From the NCBI GenBank assembly GCA_016869675.1, contig VGDP01000014.1:1-64000 (forward strand): a DNA stretch of 64,000 bases, in the 5' to 3' direction. Shown here one piece after another: positions 8,346-16,315 of the stretch. Source of the DNA: Alphaproteobacteria bacterium (lineage in GTDB: Bacteria > Pseudomonadota > Alphaproteobacteria > SP197). Made by a program: the position numbers and the translations under genes. Each line of letters begins with the position of its first letter. Position 1 is the stretch's first letter. Under the pieces are notes generated by a model. It saw nothing but the letters and a program-made list of their open reading frames with translations. It searched no databases and was not told the DNA's origin.

Positions 8346-11185
8346 AGGTCCTGACGCGCGTTGGTCGGGTCGACGAACGCGTGGCCCGCGACGATGGCGC
8401 GGATCGGCGCGCCGCTGCGCCCGCGGATCGTCACCACGTGACCAGACTTCGCGTCATCGGGGTGAACGTAGGCCAGCGCGATCGCGTGGCCGAGCGTCGG
8501 CGAGTGGGCGACCGACGTGATGCCGCCGACCGGCGCGCCGTCGCGCAGCACGAGGCAGCTCTCGCCCGGAACCTCGGGTGCATCCGGCGCGAAGGTCAGG
8601 CCGACCAGACGGCGGTCGAACCCCAGACGGCGGCGCGCCTCGAGCGCACGCTTGCCGACGAAGAACGGTTTCTTCTTCGAGACCGCCCAGCCGAAGCCGA
8701 GCTCATCCGGCGACGAGAGCGCATCGGTATCCTGGCCGATCAGGATGTGGCCCTTCTCGAGCCGCAGGACACGGCTCGCCTCCAGCCCGTAGGGCCGCAG
8801 TCCGTGGGGTTCCCCGGCCGCCATCACCGCGTCCCACAGGGTCGCGGCCAGGCTGCCCGGGCAATGCAGTTCGAAGCTCGGCTCGCCGGTGAAGCCGATC
8901 CGCATGGCGCGCACGGGCACGCCCGCGACCGTGCCGACGCGCCCGTCGAGGTACGCGAAGGCGTCGCGCGTGAAATCGATGTCGCTGTCGAGCGCGGTCA
9001 TCACCGCGCGCGCGCCGGGGCCGGTGATGTTGAGCCCGCACCAGGCGCCCGTCAGGTTCAAGACGTCGACCCGCAGGCGCCAGCGCGCGTTCCAGAACGT
9101 CATCTCGGCGTAGACGTGGGCGACGGCGCCGGTCGTCGCCGTGACGTAGTAGCGGTCCTGGTCGAGCCGGTACGCGACGCCGTCGTCGATGACGCTCGCC
9201 ATCTCGTTCAGCATCAGGCAGTAGCGCACGCGGTCGACCGGCTGGTCGGCGTGCGCCATGGTGTAGAGCCGGTCGAGGAAGACGCCGGCGTCGGGCCCGC
9301 GCACCTCCAGCTTGCCGAGTGTTGAGACGTCAAGAACGCCGACACCTTCGCGCACCAGCCGGACTTCGTCGGCGATGGCGCGGGCGCGCTCGCCCGTGCC
9401 GTAGAGATAGGGGCGCCACCAGGCGCCCACCGGCTTCATCTCGGCGCCCAGCGCCATGTGGCGTGCGTGCAGCGCCGTGCGCCGCTCGGCGACATGGCCA
9501 TGGCCGGCGAGCACGCCCAGCGTCTCGGGGCCCACGGGGGGCCGCGCGGTCGTGACCCCCGTCGCGGCCACCGAGCGCCCCGTTGCGGCCGCGACGGTGC
9601 GCGCGGTCGCCAGCGCCGAATGGCGGCCCTGGCTGGGCCCCATGCCGACGGTGGTGAAGCGCTTGACCAGTTCGATCTCGCGATAGCCCTCGGCGACCGC
9701 GTTGATCAGGTCCTTGACCTGCAGGTCCTCGTCGAAATCGATGAAATCCTTGGCGCGGGGATCTGGGTCCAGCGGCAGGGCGCAGTGGGCGAACACCAGG
9801 CCATTGTCGCGCGGCGGCTCGAGGTCCGGGGCGTCGCGGCCCAACGCGCGCAACGCCGCGCGCGCCGCCCGTCGCCCATCGGCGACCACCGCGCCGTGGT
9901 CCGCGTGGCCGGCCGCCGATCCCGCCAGGCGTGCGCCCGGTCGATCGAGCGTCAGCGTGAGGCGCTGGGTGGCCTCGTCATGGCCGAGCCGCCCACCCGC
10001 CTGGCAGGCAAGCTGCCAGGCCGGCGCTTGACCGACCGACACCGTGACGAGGTCGCAGTCGAACCAATCGTCGCCCACCCGCACGGCGCCGACATGCTCC
10101 TTGCCGTCCGCCTCATCGATGCGCCCCGTGACGATGGCGGCGCCGGCGCCGCGCAGGCGCTCCAGCGCCACATCGTGGTCCGGCAACGGGCGGGGCAGCA
10201 CGACGGCGGCGATGGCGACGCCGGCCGCCGCGAGGTCCGTGGCGACGCCGAAGGCGTCGGGTGTGCCGGCCAACACCACGGCGCGCTGTCCGGGGCGCAC
10301 GCCGTAATGCCGGATCAGCCGGCGCGCGGCACCGCCCAGCACGATGCCGGGCCGGTCGTTGTTGCGGAACACAGCCGGCTGCTCGATGCCGCCGGTAGCC
10401 AGGATCACCTCGGCCGCGCGGGCACGAACCAGGACGTCCCCCTGGATCAGCGGCAGCCAGTTGTCCTCGAACCAGCCGTTGCACAGGGTGCCGGTCATGA
10501 CGCGCAGGTTGGACAGGGCGCTGGCCTCGGCGATCGCCGCCGTGGCGGAAGCGCCGTCCGGGGCCGCGTAGGTCAGGCTGCCGCCGAGCTCGGGTTCGCC
10601 ATCGCACAGCACCACGTCGGCGCCGGCGCGCGCCGCCTCGACGGCGGCGGCCAGGCCGGCCGGCCCGGCGCCGACGACCAGCACGTCGCAGTGTAGGTAC
10701 GCCTTGTCGAACGTGCGCGCCGGCACGTCGGTGTCGACGACGCCCAGCCCGGCCTTGCGTCGGATGATCGGCTCCCACAGCCGCTGCCACGCGTCGCGTG
10801 TCGGGCCCATGAAGGTCCGATAGTAGAAACCGACCGGCAGAAACCGGCCGAAGCGGTCGATCACGGCGTCGCGGTCCGCCGCGAGGCTGCCGGCGACGTT
10901 CTGGGCGGTCACGACCATGCCCTCGGCGATCGGCGTCAGGTCGGCCTGGACGTTCGGCTCGCGGCCGACACGCACCAGCGTGTTCGCCTCATGACCGGCC
11001 ATGCTCATGACGCCGCGCGGGCGGTGGTACTTGAACGAGCGGGACAGCATCCACTGGCCGTGGGCGGCCAGCGCGCTCGCGATCGTGTCGCCGGCGAAGC
11101 CCTCGACGCGCCGGCCCTCGAACGTGAACGCGACGGTGCGCGCGCGGTCGATGCGGGACCCGAAGGGCGCGGGCAGGCGCGTCAT
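8342..11185 (-). CDS. soxA: Sarcosine oxidase alpha subunit
   Basis: A 947-residue alpha subunit. An N-terminal ferredoxin-like segment (FTFEGRRVEGFAGDTIASAL) leads to a DVLVVGAGPAGLAAAVEAAR dinucleotide site near residue 170 for NAD+, a second redox domain, and a C-terminal GcvT-type tetrahydrofolate domain from about residue 580. The start at 11185 overlaps the soxD stop by 4 bases (ATGA); the open frame extends further upstream, but that part is Arg-rich noise over soxD. Together with soxB it forms the catalytic core that oxidises sarcosine and passes the methyl carbon to folate. Confidence 0.9.
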   Translation of the reverse strand: MTRLPAPFGSRIDRARTVAFTFEGRRVEGFAGDTIASALAAHGQWMLSRSFKYHRPRGVMSMAGHEANTLVRVGREPNVQADLTPIAEGMVVTAQNVAGSLAADRDAVIDRFGRFLPVGFYYRTFMGPTRDAWQRLWEPIIRRKAGLGVVDTDVPARTFDKAYLHCDVLVVGAGPAGLAAAVEAARAGADVVLCDGEPELGGSLTYAAPDGASATAAIAEASALSNLRVMTGTLCNGWFEDNWLPLIQGDVLVRARAAEVILATGGIEQPAVFRNNDRPGIVLGGAARRLIRHYGVRPGQRAVVLAGTPDAFGVATDLAAAGVAIAAVVLPRPLPDHDVALERLRGAGAAIVTGRIDEADGKEHVGAVRVGDDWFDCDLVTVSVGQAPAWQLACQAGGRLGHDEATQRLTLTLDRPGARLAGSAAGHADHGAVVADGRRAARAALRALGRDAPDLEPPRDNGLVFAHCALPLDPDPRAKDFIDFDEDLQVKDLINAVAEGYREIELVKRFTTVGMGPSQGRHSALATARTVAAATGRSVAATGVTTARPPVGPETLGVLAGHGHVAERRTALHARHMALGAEMKPVGAWWRPYLYGTGERARAIADEVRLVREGVGVLDVSTLGKLEVRGPDAGVFLDRLYTMAHADQPVDRVRYCLMLNEMASVIDDGVAYRLDQDRYYVTATTGAVAHVYAEMTFWNARWRLRVDVLNLTGAWCGLNITGPGARAVMTALDSDIDFTRDAFAYLDGRVGTVAGVPVRAMRIGFTGEPSFELHCPGSLAATLWDAVMAAGEPHGLRPYGLEASRVLRLEKGHILIGQDTDALSSPDELGFGWAVSKKKPFFVGKRALEARRRLGFDRRLVGLTFAPDAPEVPGESCLVLRDGAPVGGITSVAHSPTLGHAIALAYVHPDDAKSGHVVTIRGRSGAPIRAIVAGHAFVDPTNARQDL

Positions 11186-11445
11186 GGCCGCTCCGCCGTC
11201 GCGGGGTCGAAGGTCCGGATCACATCGTTGCTGACCGTGTCGCGCTCGGCCACGAACACGAAGTTGGTTGGCACGTGGCGCCACCACTCGAGCAGGCGCC
11301 CCGGCGGGTTCGCGGCGCGGAACACGTGACGCGCCCACGCGGCGTCGGACGCCGTGTCCGGGTCCGCGTCGTCGCGCACCGGTCCCAGGTACTGGAACTC
11401 GTCGATGTTGCGCGGTCCGTTCATGGGGCAGGTCAGCAGCTTCAT
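11182..11445 (-). CDS. soxD: Sarcosine oxidase delta subunit
   Basis: An 87-residue protein beginning MKLLTCPMNGPRNIDEFQY. It has the typical SoxD length and an N-terminal CPxxGPRxxxEF pattern; in the family this region binds zinc through Cys and His. It contains the usual WWRH segment (EWWRHVPTNFVFVAERDT). It sits 7 bases after soxB and overlaps soxA by 4 bases, the canonical B-D-A-G order. Only one of the usual pair of N-terminal cysteines is evident, so zinc binding may be altered. Confidence 0.88.
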   Translation of the reverse strand: MKLLTCPMNGPRNIDEFQYLGPVRDDADPDTASDAAWARHVFRAANPPGRLLEWWRHVPTNFVFVAERDTVSNDVIRTFDPATAERP

Positions 11446-11452
11446 GGCGCCC

Positions 11453-12694
11453 TCAGTGGCTCGCCGCGGTGGCGCCCATCTCGTTGAGCAGGGCGAAACG
11501 CTCGAAGCGCTCGAGCGCGAAGGGATGCAGGATGGCCGGGACACGGCCCGTGGCGATGCACTCGGCCAGGCGCTTACCGGCCACGCCGGTCGCCTTAAAT
11601 CCCCACGTGCCCCAGCCGCAGTCGAGCCACAGATTGGTCACCGGCGAGGCGCCCATGATCGGGCTGTAGTCGGGCGTCATGTCGGTGATGCCCGCCCATT
11701 GGCGCAGCACACGCACGCCCTGCAGGAACGGGAACAGGTGGACCGAGCCTTCGGCCAGGTGCTCCTTCATGTCCAGCGTCGAGCGGGTCGAATAGAGCTG
11801 GTAGGGGTCCGAGCCGCCGCCGATCACCACCTCGCCGCGCGAGGACTGCACCAGGTACGTGTGCAGGCTGACGGACGAGATCAGGATGTTCAGCCACGGC
11901 TTGACCGGCTGCGTCACCATAGCCTGCAGCGGGTAGGTGCGGATCGGCAGCTCGACGCCCGCCATCTGGGCGACGTGGTAGTTCATGCCGCCGCACGCGA
12001 TCAGCACGTGGTCGCACGCGATCGCGCCGCGGCTGGTGACGACGCCGGTCACGCGCCCGGCCGCGATCTCGATGCCGTCGACCTCGGTGCGCTGGTGGAT
12101 CTCGACGCCGCAGCGCGCGGCCTGGGCGGCGTAGCCCCACGCGACGGCGTCGTGGCGCGCGGTGGCGCCGTCGGCGTGCCACAGCCCGCCCAGGATCTCC
12201 AGCGCGCCGCCGTAGTCCATGTTGAGCTCGGGGCACAGCGCCTCGACGCCCTTGGGGTCGACGACCTCGATGCGGGTGCCCATGTACGTGCCGGCCTCGG
12301 CGCGCGTGTGGAACGCGCGCATCGTCGCCTCGGTGTGGGCGAGCGTGAGCTGGCCACGCTGGGAGAACATGATGTTGAAGTCGAGCTCGTCCGACATGGC
12401 GGCGAACAGCTCGAGCCCCTCCTTGTAGAACGCGATGCCTTGGGGTGTGAGGTAGTTCGAGCGGATCGTCGTCGTGTTGCGCGAGGTGTTGCCGCCGGCC
12501 AGCCAGCCCTTCTCGAGCACGGCGACGCGGCGGATGCCGTGGTAGCGGGCCAGATGATAGGCGCACGAAAGGCCATGGCCGCCGCCGCCGATGATGACCA
12601 CGTCGTAGCGCGGTTTCAGGTCTGGCGTCGCCGGGATGTCGCCCGTGACGGGGTAACGGTGGCTCAGGCCGTACTTCAGGAGGCGGAAGACCAT
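11453..12694 (-). CDS. soxB: Sarcosine oxidase beta subunit
   Basis: A 413-residue DAO-family flavoprotein with DVVIIGGGGHGLSCAYHLAR at about residue 31 for FAD and GGNTSRNTTTIRSNY near residue 67, typical of the beta subunit, which binds FAD and covalently holds FMN at the alpha/beta interface. The C-terminal CGWGTWGFKATGVAG segment is also characteristic. It oxidises the N-methyl group of sarcosine. It is the first intact large gene of the operon; upstream are a tiny ORF and a broken ammonia-lyase-like gene. Confidence 0.92.
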   Translation of the reverse strand: MVFRLLKYGLSHRYPVTGDIPATPDLKPRYDVVIIGGGGHGLSCAYHLARYHGIRRVAVLEKGWLAGGNTSRNTTTIRSNYLTPQGIAFYKEGLELFAAMSDELDFNIMFSQRGQLTLAHTEATMRAFHTRAEAGTYMGTRIEVVDPKGVEALCPELNMDYGGALEILGGLWHADGATARHDAVAWGYAAQAARCGVEIHQRTEVDGIEIAAGRVTGVVTSRGAIACDHVLIACGGMNYHVAQMAGVELPIRTYPLQAMVTQPVKPWLNILISSVSLHTYLVQSSRGEVVIGGGSDPYQLYSTRSTLDMKEHLAEGSVHLFPFLQGVRVLRQWAGITDMTPDYSPIMGASPVTNLWLDCGWGTWGFKATGVAGKRLAECIATGRVPAILHPFALERFERFALLNEMGATAASH

Positions 12695-12700
12695 GGAATA

Positions 12701-12799
12701 TTAGGCGGCGACGTGACGACGGCGGGTGCCAAGGGCGAAGCGCGCGCCGAGATTGACTGGAAGCGCCTGTCGCCGCAATCGCCACGGGGTATGCGTCAT
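12701..12799 (-). CDS. Small Arg-rich ORF between lyase remnant and soxB
   Basis: A 32-residue frame, starting MTHTPWRLRR and ending HVAA. Its ATG overlaps the stop of the preceding ammonia-lyase-like gene in an ATGA arrangement, and it ends 6 bases before soxB. The overlap is the kind that supports translational coupling, and the product is basic (8 Arg). No family is recognised. It could be a coupling peptide for soxB or an eroded gene end. Support is positional only. Confidence 0.3.
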   Translation of the reverse strand: MTHTPWRLRRQALPVNLGARFALGTRRRHVAA

Positions 12800-14202
12800 G
12801 GCCGGGCCGCCGCCGTCGCGCTGAGGCTCGGCATGAGGTCGCCACGCGCCACCAACGCAACCGCGGCCTCGAGATCGGCGGTCAGGCTGCGGTCGTCGTC
12901 GACCCGTGGCACCACCGCGCGCACCGCATCGCGCAGCGCGACGGCGACCGGCGCCGCGCGCGCCGGGCCGCGCAGGTCGTAAGCCTGCGCCGCGACGATC
13001 AGTTCGCACGCGGCGACTTGGCGAAGGGAACCGAGGATGGTGACGGCCTTGCGCACCGCGAGCGGCGTCATGAGCGCGTGGTCCTCGACGTTGTAACCCG
13101 ACGAGTCGTGGATGCTGGCCGGCTGGCACAGGATGTGGATATCCTTCGCCAGCGTCTCGGCGGTCAGGCTGAGCATGCCGACGCCCGCATGGGTCGGGCC
13201 GCGCTCCGTGAGCGAATCCGGCAGGTCCGTGAACGTGCCTTGCAGCAGCCGCGCCGTGCGCTGCGATGCCATCACGGCCATCTGGGCCATGGCGAGCGCG
13301 AGGGTGTCGAAGGCGACCGCCATCGCGTGCGTGTGGAAGTTGCCGTTCGACAGGATCACGTCGTCCTCGGCCACGACCAGCGGGTTGTCGCCCGCGCCGT
13401 TGAGCTCGGCCTCGATGTTCGGGACGCAGAAGTCCATGGCCGTTCGGACGCTGCCGTGCACGTGGCTGGCGCAGCGGATGCTGATGGGGTCCTGGATGCG
13501 GCGCGGCTGGCCCGGCTCGAACAAGGCACTTCCCGCCAGCTTCGCGCGCAGGCTCGCGGCGGATCGCGTCTGGCCCGGCGCGGCGCGCGCCGCCACCACG
13601 CGCGGGTCGATCGGGCTCGGGTTGGCGCGGAACGCCTCCATGGTCAGGACGGCGATGCGGTCCCACAGATCGACCAGCGCGGCTAGGTCGACCAGCAGCA
13701 GCGCGCCGAGACCCACCGAGATGGAGTTGGCGCTGGCCAGGGCCAAGCTCTCCTTCTCGCCCAGTTCCGCGGTGGCGATGCCGGCGCGCGCCATGGCGTC
13801 GGCGCCGGCCAGCATCGCGCACTGGGTCTCCACGATCACGGGCAGCACGCCCGCGCCGCCCCAGGCCATGCTGGACGCGCGCGCGAACAGCGCCGCGCGC
13901 ACAGCCTCGGCCGGCAGCGGATCGCCGGCGCCACACGCGCGCGCGAGCACGACGACGCGGCTGTAGTCCTCGCGTGCCGCGCGTTCGACGCCCTTGACCA
14001 CGCGACTGCCCAGCCCGTGCGTGATCCCTTAGGCCGGCCAGTTCTCCGACGAGTAGCGCTCCACGACCGCGCGCGACGCCTGCATGCGCCGTCGGGCCTC
14101 CGGGTCCAGGGCCGCCGCCGCGCGTTTGCGCGCGACGACCACCACGTCCGCGATCGTGACGGGGCGCTTGCCGAGGGGCGTGCTTTCCTCATTCGCGCTC
14201 AT
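12796..14202 (-). pseudogene. Histidine ammonia-lyase-like gene, inactivated
   Basis: Reading from ATG 14202 gives a start typical of aromatic amino acid lyases (VTIADVVVVARKRA...SRAVVERYS). It then meets TAA (14029-14031) one codon before GITHGLGSRV. Family members have Tyr here ('YGxxTGxG'), a catalytic residue. The same frame stays open to 12796 with QDPISIRC, GAGDNPLV, GNFHTHA and EDHAL segments of the family. The Ala-Ser-Gly loop that forms the MIO prosthetic group is missing: the sequence passes from ETQCAMLAGADAMARAG straight to ELGEKESLAL. The total of 469 codons is about 40 short of usual. A GTG at 14001 could start a 401-residue fragment, but it would lack both catalytic elements. 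Confidence 0.8.
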
Positions 14203-14277
14203 AGTCTTGTCACCCCAAGTTCGCCGCCATCATGGCCACTCCAGGCGCCGGCCAGCCGCCCTACCATCCGACATGGG

Positions 14278-14301
14278 CCAACCCCAACATCATGGGGTTG
14301 G
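14278..14301. promoter_or_regulatory. Palindrome in the divergent lyase / REC-PAS gap
   Basis: CCAACCCCA (14278-14286) and TGGGGTTGG (14293-14301) form a perfect 9-base inverted repeat with a 6-base spacer. It lies between two divergent genes (14202 minus, 14435 plus), so an operator is possible. The regulator is unknown. Confidence 0.4.
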
Positions 14302-14434
14302 AAACGGCATCCCCCTCAAAATGTCGTGTTCAAAAGACTAAACGTGCTGGCCAGACTCCGGGACTTCGTTCATACTTCCTTAACTAATTTGGGGGGCGCG
14401 GGCCGGGTCTGCCTGCTGTTCGGGGATTCAAGGG

Positions 14435-16003
14435 GTGGCGGTTCGAGTCCTCTTGGTCGCGGAGGGGGGCCGCGACTTCACGGCGATCCGAACCCTTCTG
14501 GCGTCGGCGGGCCTGGACGCCGAGCTGGATTGGGTGACGACGGCCAGCGCCGCGCGTGCGCGCCTGGACGCTTACGCGCATGACCTGTGCGTGGTCGTGC
14601 CGCGCACGGGCCAGCGCACCGTGCCCGAGGTGCTGACCTGGAGCGACCTGGGCCCGCCGGTGCCCATGATGGTGCTGACCGAAGGCCACGACGCCGCGCA
14701 CGAGGATGCGCTGATGAGCGCCGGCGCGGCCGAGGTGCTGGACCGCGAAGCGGACGCGCCCGAGGAGATCGGCCGCGCGGTGCGCCGGCTGGTGCACCGC
14801 GAGTCCCGCTTGCGCCGGTTGCGCGAGCGGGCCGAGCGGCTGGTCACCATGGTGGACCTGACGCCGGCCGGCATCATCCACGTGGCGCTGGACGGGCGGG
14901 TGACGGTGGCCAACGGCCGTGCGACGCGCTGGCTGGGCCGTGGCGCCCGGTCGCTGGCCGGCCGACGCCTGGACGAACTCCTGGGCGAGGAGTACGCGCG
15001 GGTCGAGACGTACGTCGACGCGGCGATCGGCGGTCGGGGCGCAGGGTTCGAGACCGAGCTGCGTTTCGGCGGCGACGGCTTGCGCCGTGTCGGCGTCCGC
15101 CTGGTGCCCGACCTCGACGTGCGCAACACCGCGCGCGGCTTCGTCATGATCATCGAGGACGCGCAGCGCGCGAAGGGCGAGGCGATCCTGTCCGGCGGCG
15201 CCGAGGACCGCCTGCGCGATTTCGCGCTGGGTGCCGTCGAATGGCTGTGGGAGACCGATGCCGAGCAACGGCTGGTCTACGTCTCCGAAGGCGTCGAGCG
15301 GCACGCCGGCCGTTCGCCCGACCGCATGCTCGGCCGCACCCTGTGGAACGCGCTCGACGCCGAGGACGACGCCGAAACCGAGGAACTGGTCGCCGCCATG
15401 GGCGCGGGCCGGATGATCGCCGACGCCATCGTCACCGGGCGCGACGAGCGCGGCACGCCGCGCGCCACCCTGGTGACGGCGCGACCGCTCCAGGGTCCCA
15501 ACGGCACGTTCTGCGGCTACCGCGGGCTGGGGCGCGACGTGACCGCCGAGACGCGCGCCATCGCGCAGGAGTTCGAGGCCATCGACCGCCTGGCCGGTCC
15601 CGCTGTCGCGTCGCTCACGCGCCAGGCCTTCGGTCAGGGCGGGTTCGACGAAGCCATGCCCGAGGTGTTCGCTGAGCTGGCCGCCGAATACGGCGCCGAG
15701 CTGGAGCGGATCGCCTCGGTGCCCGAGGAGCGCGCCGTCTTCGTCACCACCCCGGCCCTGCAGGACCTGGCGCAGCGGCTCGGGTTCCTGCGCGCCTCGG
15801 CGCGCGACGTCGTGCGCCTGCACCGCGCCGCCCTGGCCCAGAAGCTGCGGCTCGCCGCGCCCGAGCCGACGCGGCGCATGCTGGCCATCAGCCGGCTGGT
15901 GCTGGTCGGCGCGCTGACCCTGCTGATCGGGCACTTCCGCGCCAGCACCTCGGCCGAGCGGCCGATCGACCGCGACGTGCCCTTGCTGCAGATCAAGAGG
16001 TAG
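14435..16003 (+). CDS. REC-PAS-PAS signalling protein without kinase domain
   Basis: A 522-residue protein starting at GTG 14435. Residues 1-120 look like a degenerate receiver (VRVLLVAEGG, then PVPMMVLTEGHD and GAAEVLDREAD); the usual phospho-acceptor Asp is not evident. Residues about 130-245 form one PAS-like domain (AGIIHVALDGRVTVANGRAT) and about 260-380 a second (AVEWLWETDAEQRLVYVSEG...GYRGLGRDVT). A helical region follows, with one hydrophobic helix near 485 (LVLVGALTLLIGHF). No histidine kinase, GGDEF or EAL domain follows. It is 3 bases upstream of the KaiB-like gene and probably feeds a signal into the KaiB/KaiC pair. Confidence 0.75.
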   Translation: MAVRVLLVAEGGRDFTAIRTLLASAGLDAELDWVTTASAARARLDAYAHDLCVVVPRTGQRTVPEVLTWSDLGPPVPMMVLTEGHDAAHEDALMSAGAAEVLDREADAPEEIGRAVRRLVHRESRLRRLRERAERLVTMVDLTPAGIIHVALDGRVTVANGRATRWLGRGARSLAGRRLDELLGEEYARVETYVDAAIGGRGAGFETELRFGGDGLRRVGVRLVPDLDVRNTARGFVMIIEDAQRAKGEAILSGGAEDRLRDFALGAVEWLWETDAEQRLVYVSEGVERHAGRSPDRMLGRTLWNALDAEDDAETEELVAAMGAGRMIADAIVTGRDERGTPRATLVTARPLQGPNGTFCGYRGLGRDVTAETRAIAQEFEAIDRLAGPAVASLTRQAFGQGGFDEAMPEVFAELAAEYGAELERIASVPEERAVFVTTPALQDLAQRLGFLRASARDVVRLHRAALAQKLRLAAPEPTRRMLAISRLVLVGALTLLIGHFRASTSAERPIDRDVPLLQIKR

Positions 16004-16006
16004 CCG

Positions 16007-16315
16007 GTGAGCGACCCGGCGGGTTTCGGCCGCACGCGTCTGCGCCTCTTCGTCACGGGCGGCACGACCCGGGCACACCGGGCGCTGGTCACGGTGCGGC
16101 GCGTGTGCGAACAGGCGTTCGGCGACGCCTACGACCTGACGGTCGTCGATGTGCTGGACCGCCCCGATTTGGCCGAGCGTGATCGGGTCACGGCGACGCC
16201 GACGTTGGTGCGCGACTACCCGCCACCGGCCCGTCGCGTGATCGGTGACCCGGGCGACGGCGACGCCGTGCGCCGCGCGCTCGATCTCGACCCGGCGATC
16301 GCGCGGAGCCCATGA
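16007..16315 (+). CDS. KaiB-like protein
   Basis: A 102-residue thioredoxin-fold KaiB family protein. It has the strand LRLFVTGGTTRAHRAL, then LTVVDVLDRPDLAERDRVTATPTLV, where the 'ATPTL' cis-Pro motif and the following 'PPPARRVIGD' are KaiB/SasA sensor hallmarks. It starts with GTG 3 bases after the PAS protein and its stop overlaps the KaiC-like start (ATGA). In cyanobacteria KaiB binds the CI ring of KaiC; alphaproteobacterial homologues act in rhythm or stress responses. No kaiA is present. Confidence 0.85.
   Translation: MSDPAGFGRTRLRLFVTGGTTRAHRALVTVRRVCEQAFGDAYDLTVVDVLDRPDLAERDRVTATPTLVRDYPPPARRVIGDPGDGDAVRRALDLDPAIARSP

Noticed and set aside
14203-14434. Riboswitch (glycine or cobalamin type) upstream of the amine operon
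   Set aside because: I found no conserved glycine or B12-box core; only a 9-base palindrome is visible.
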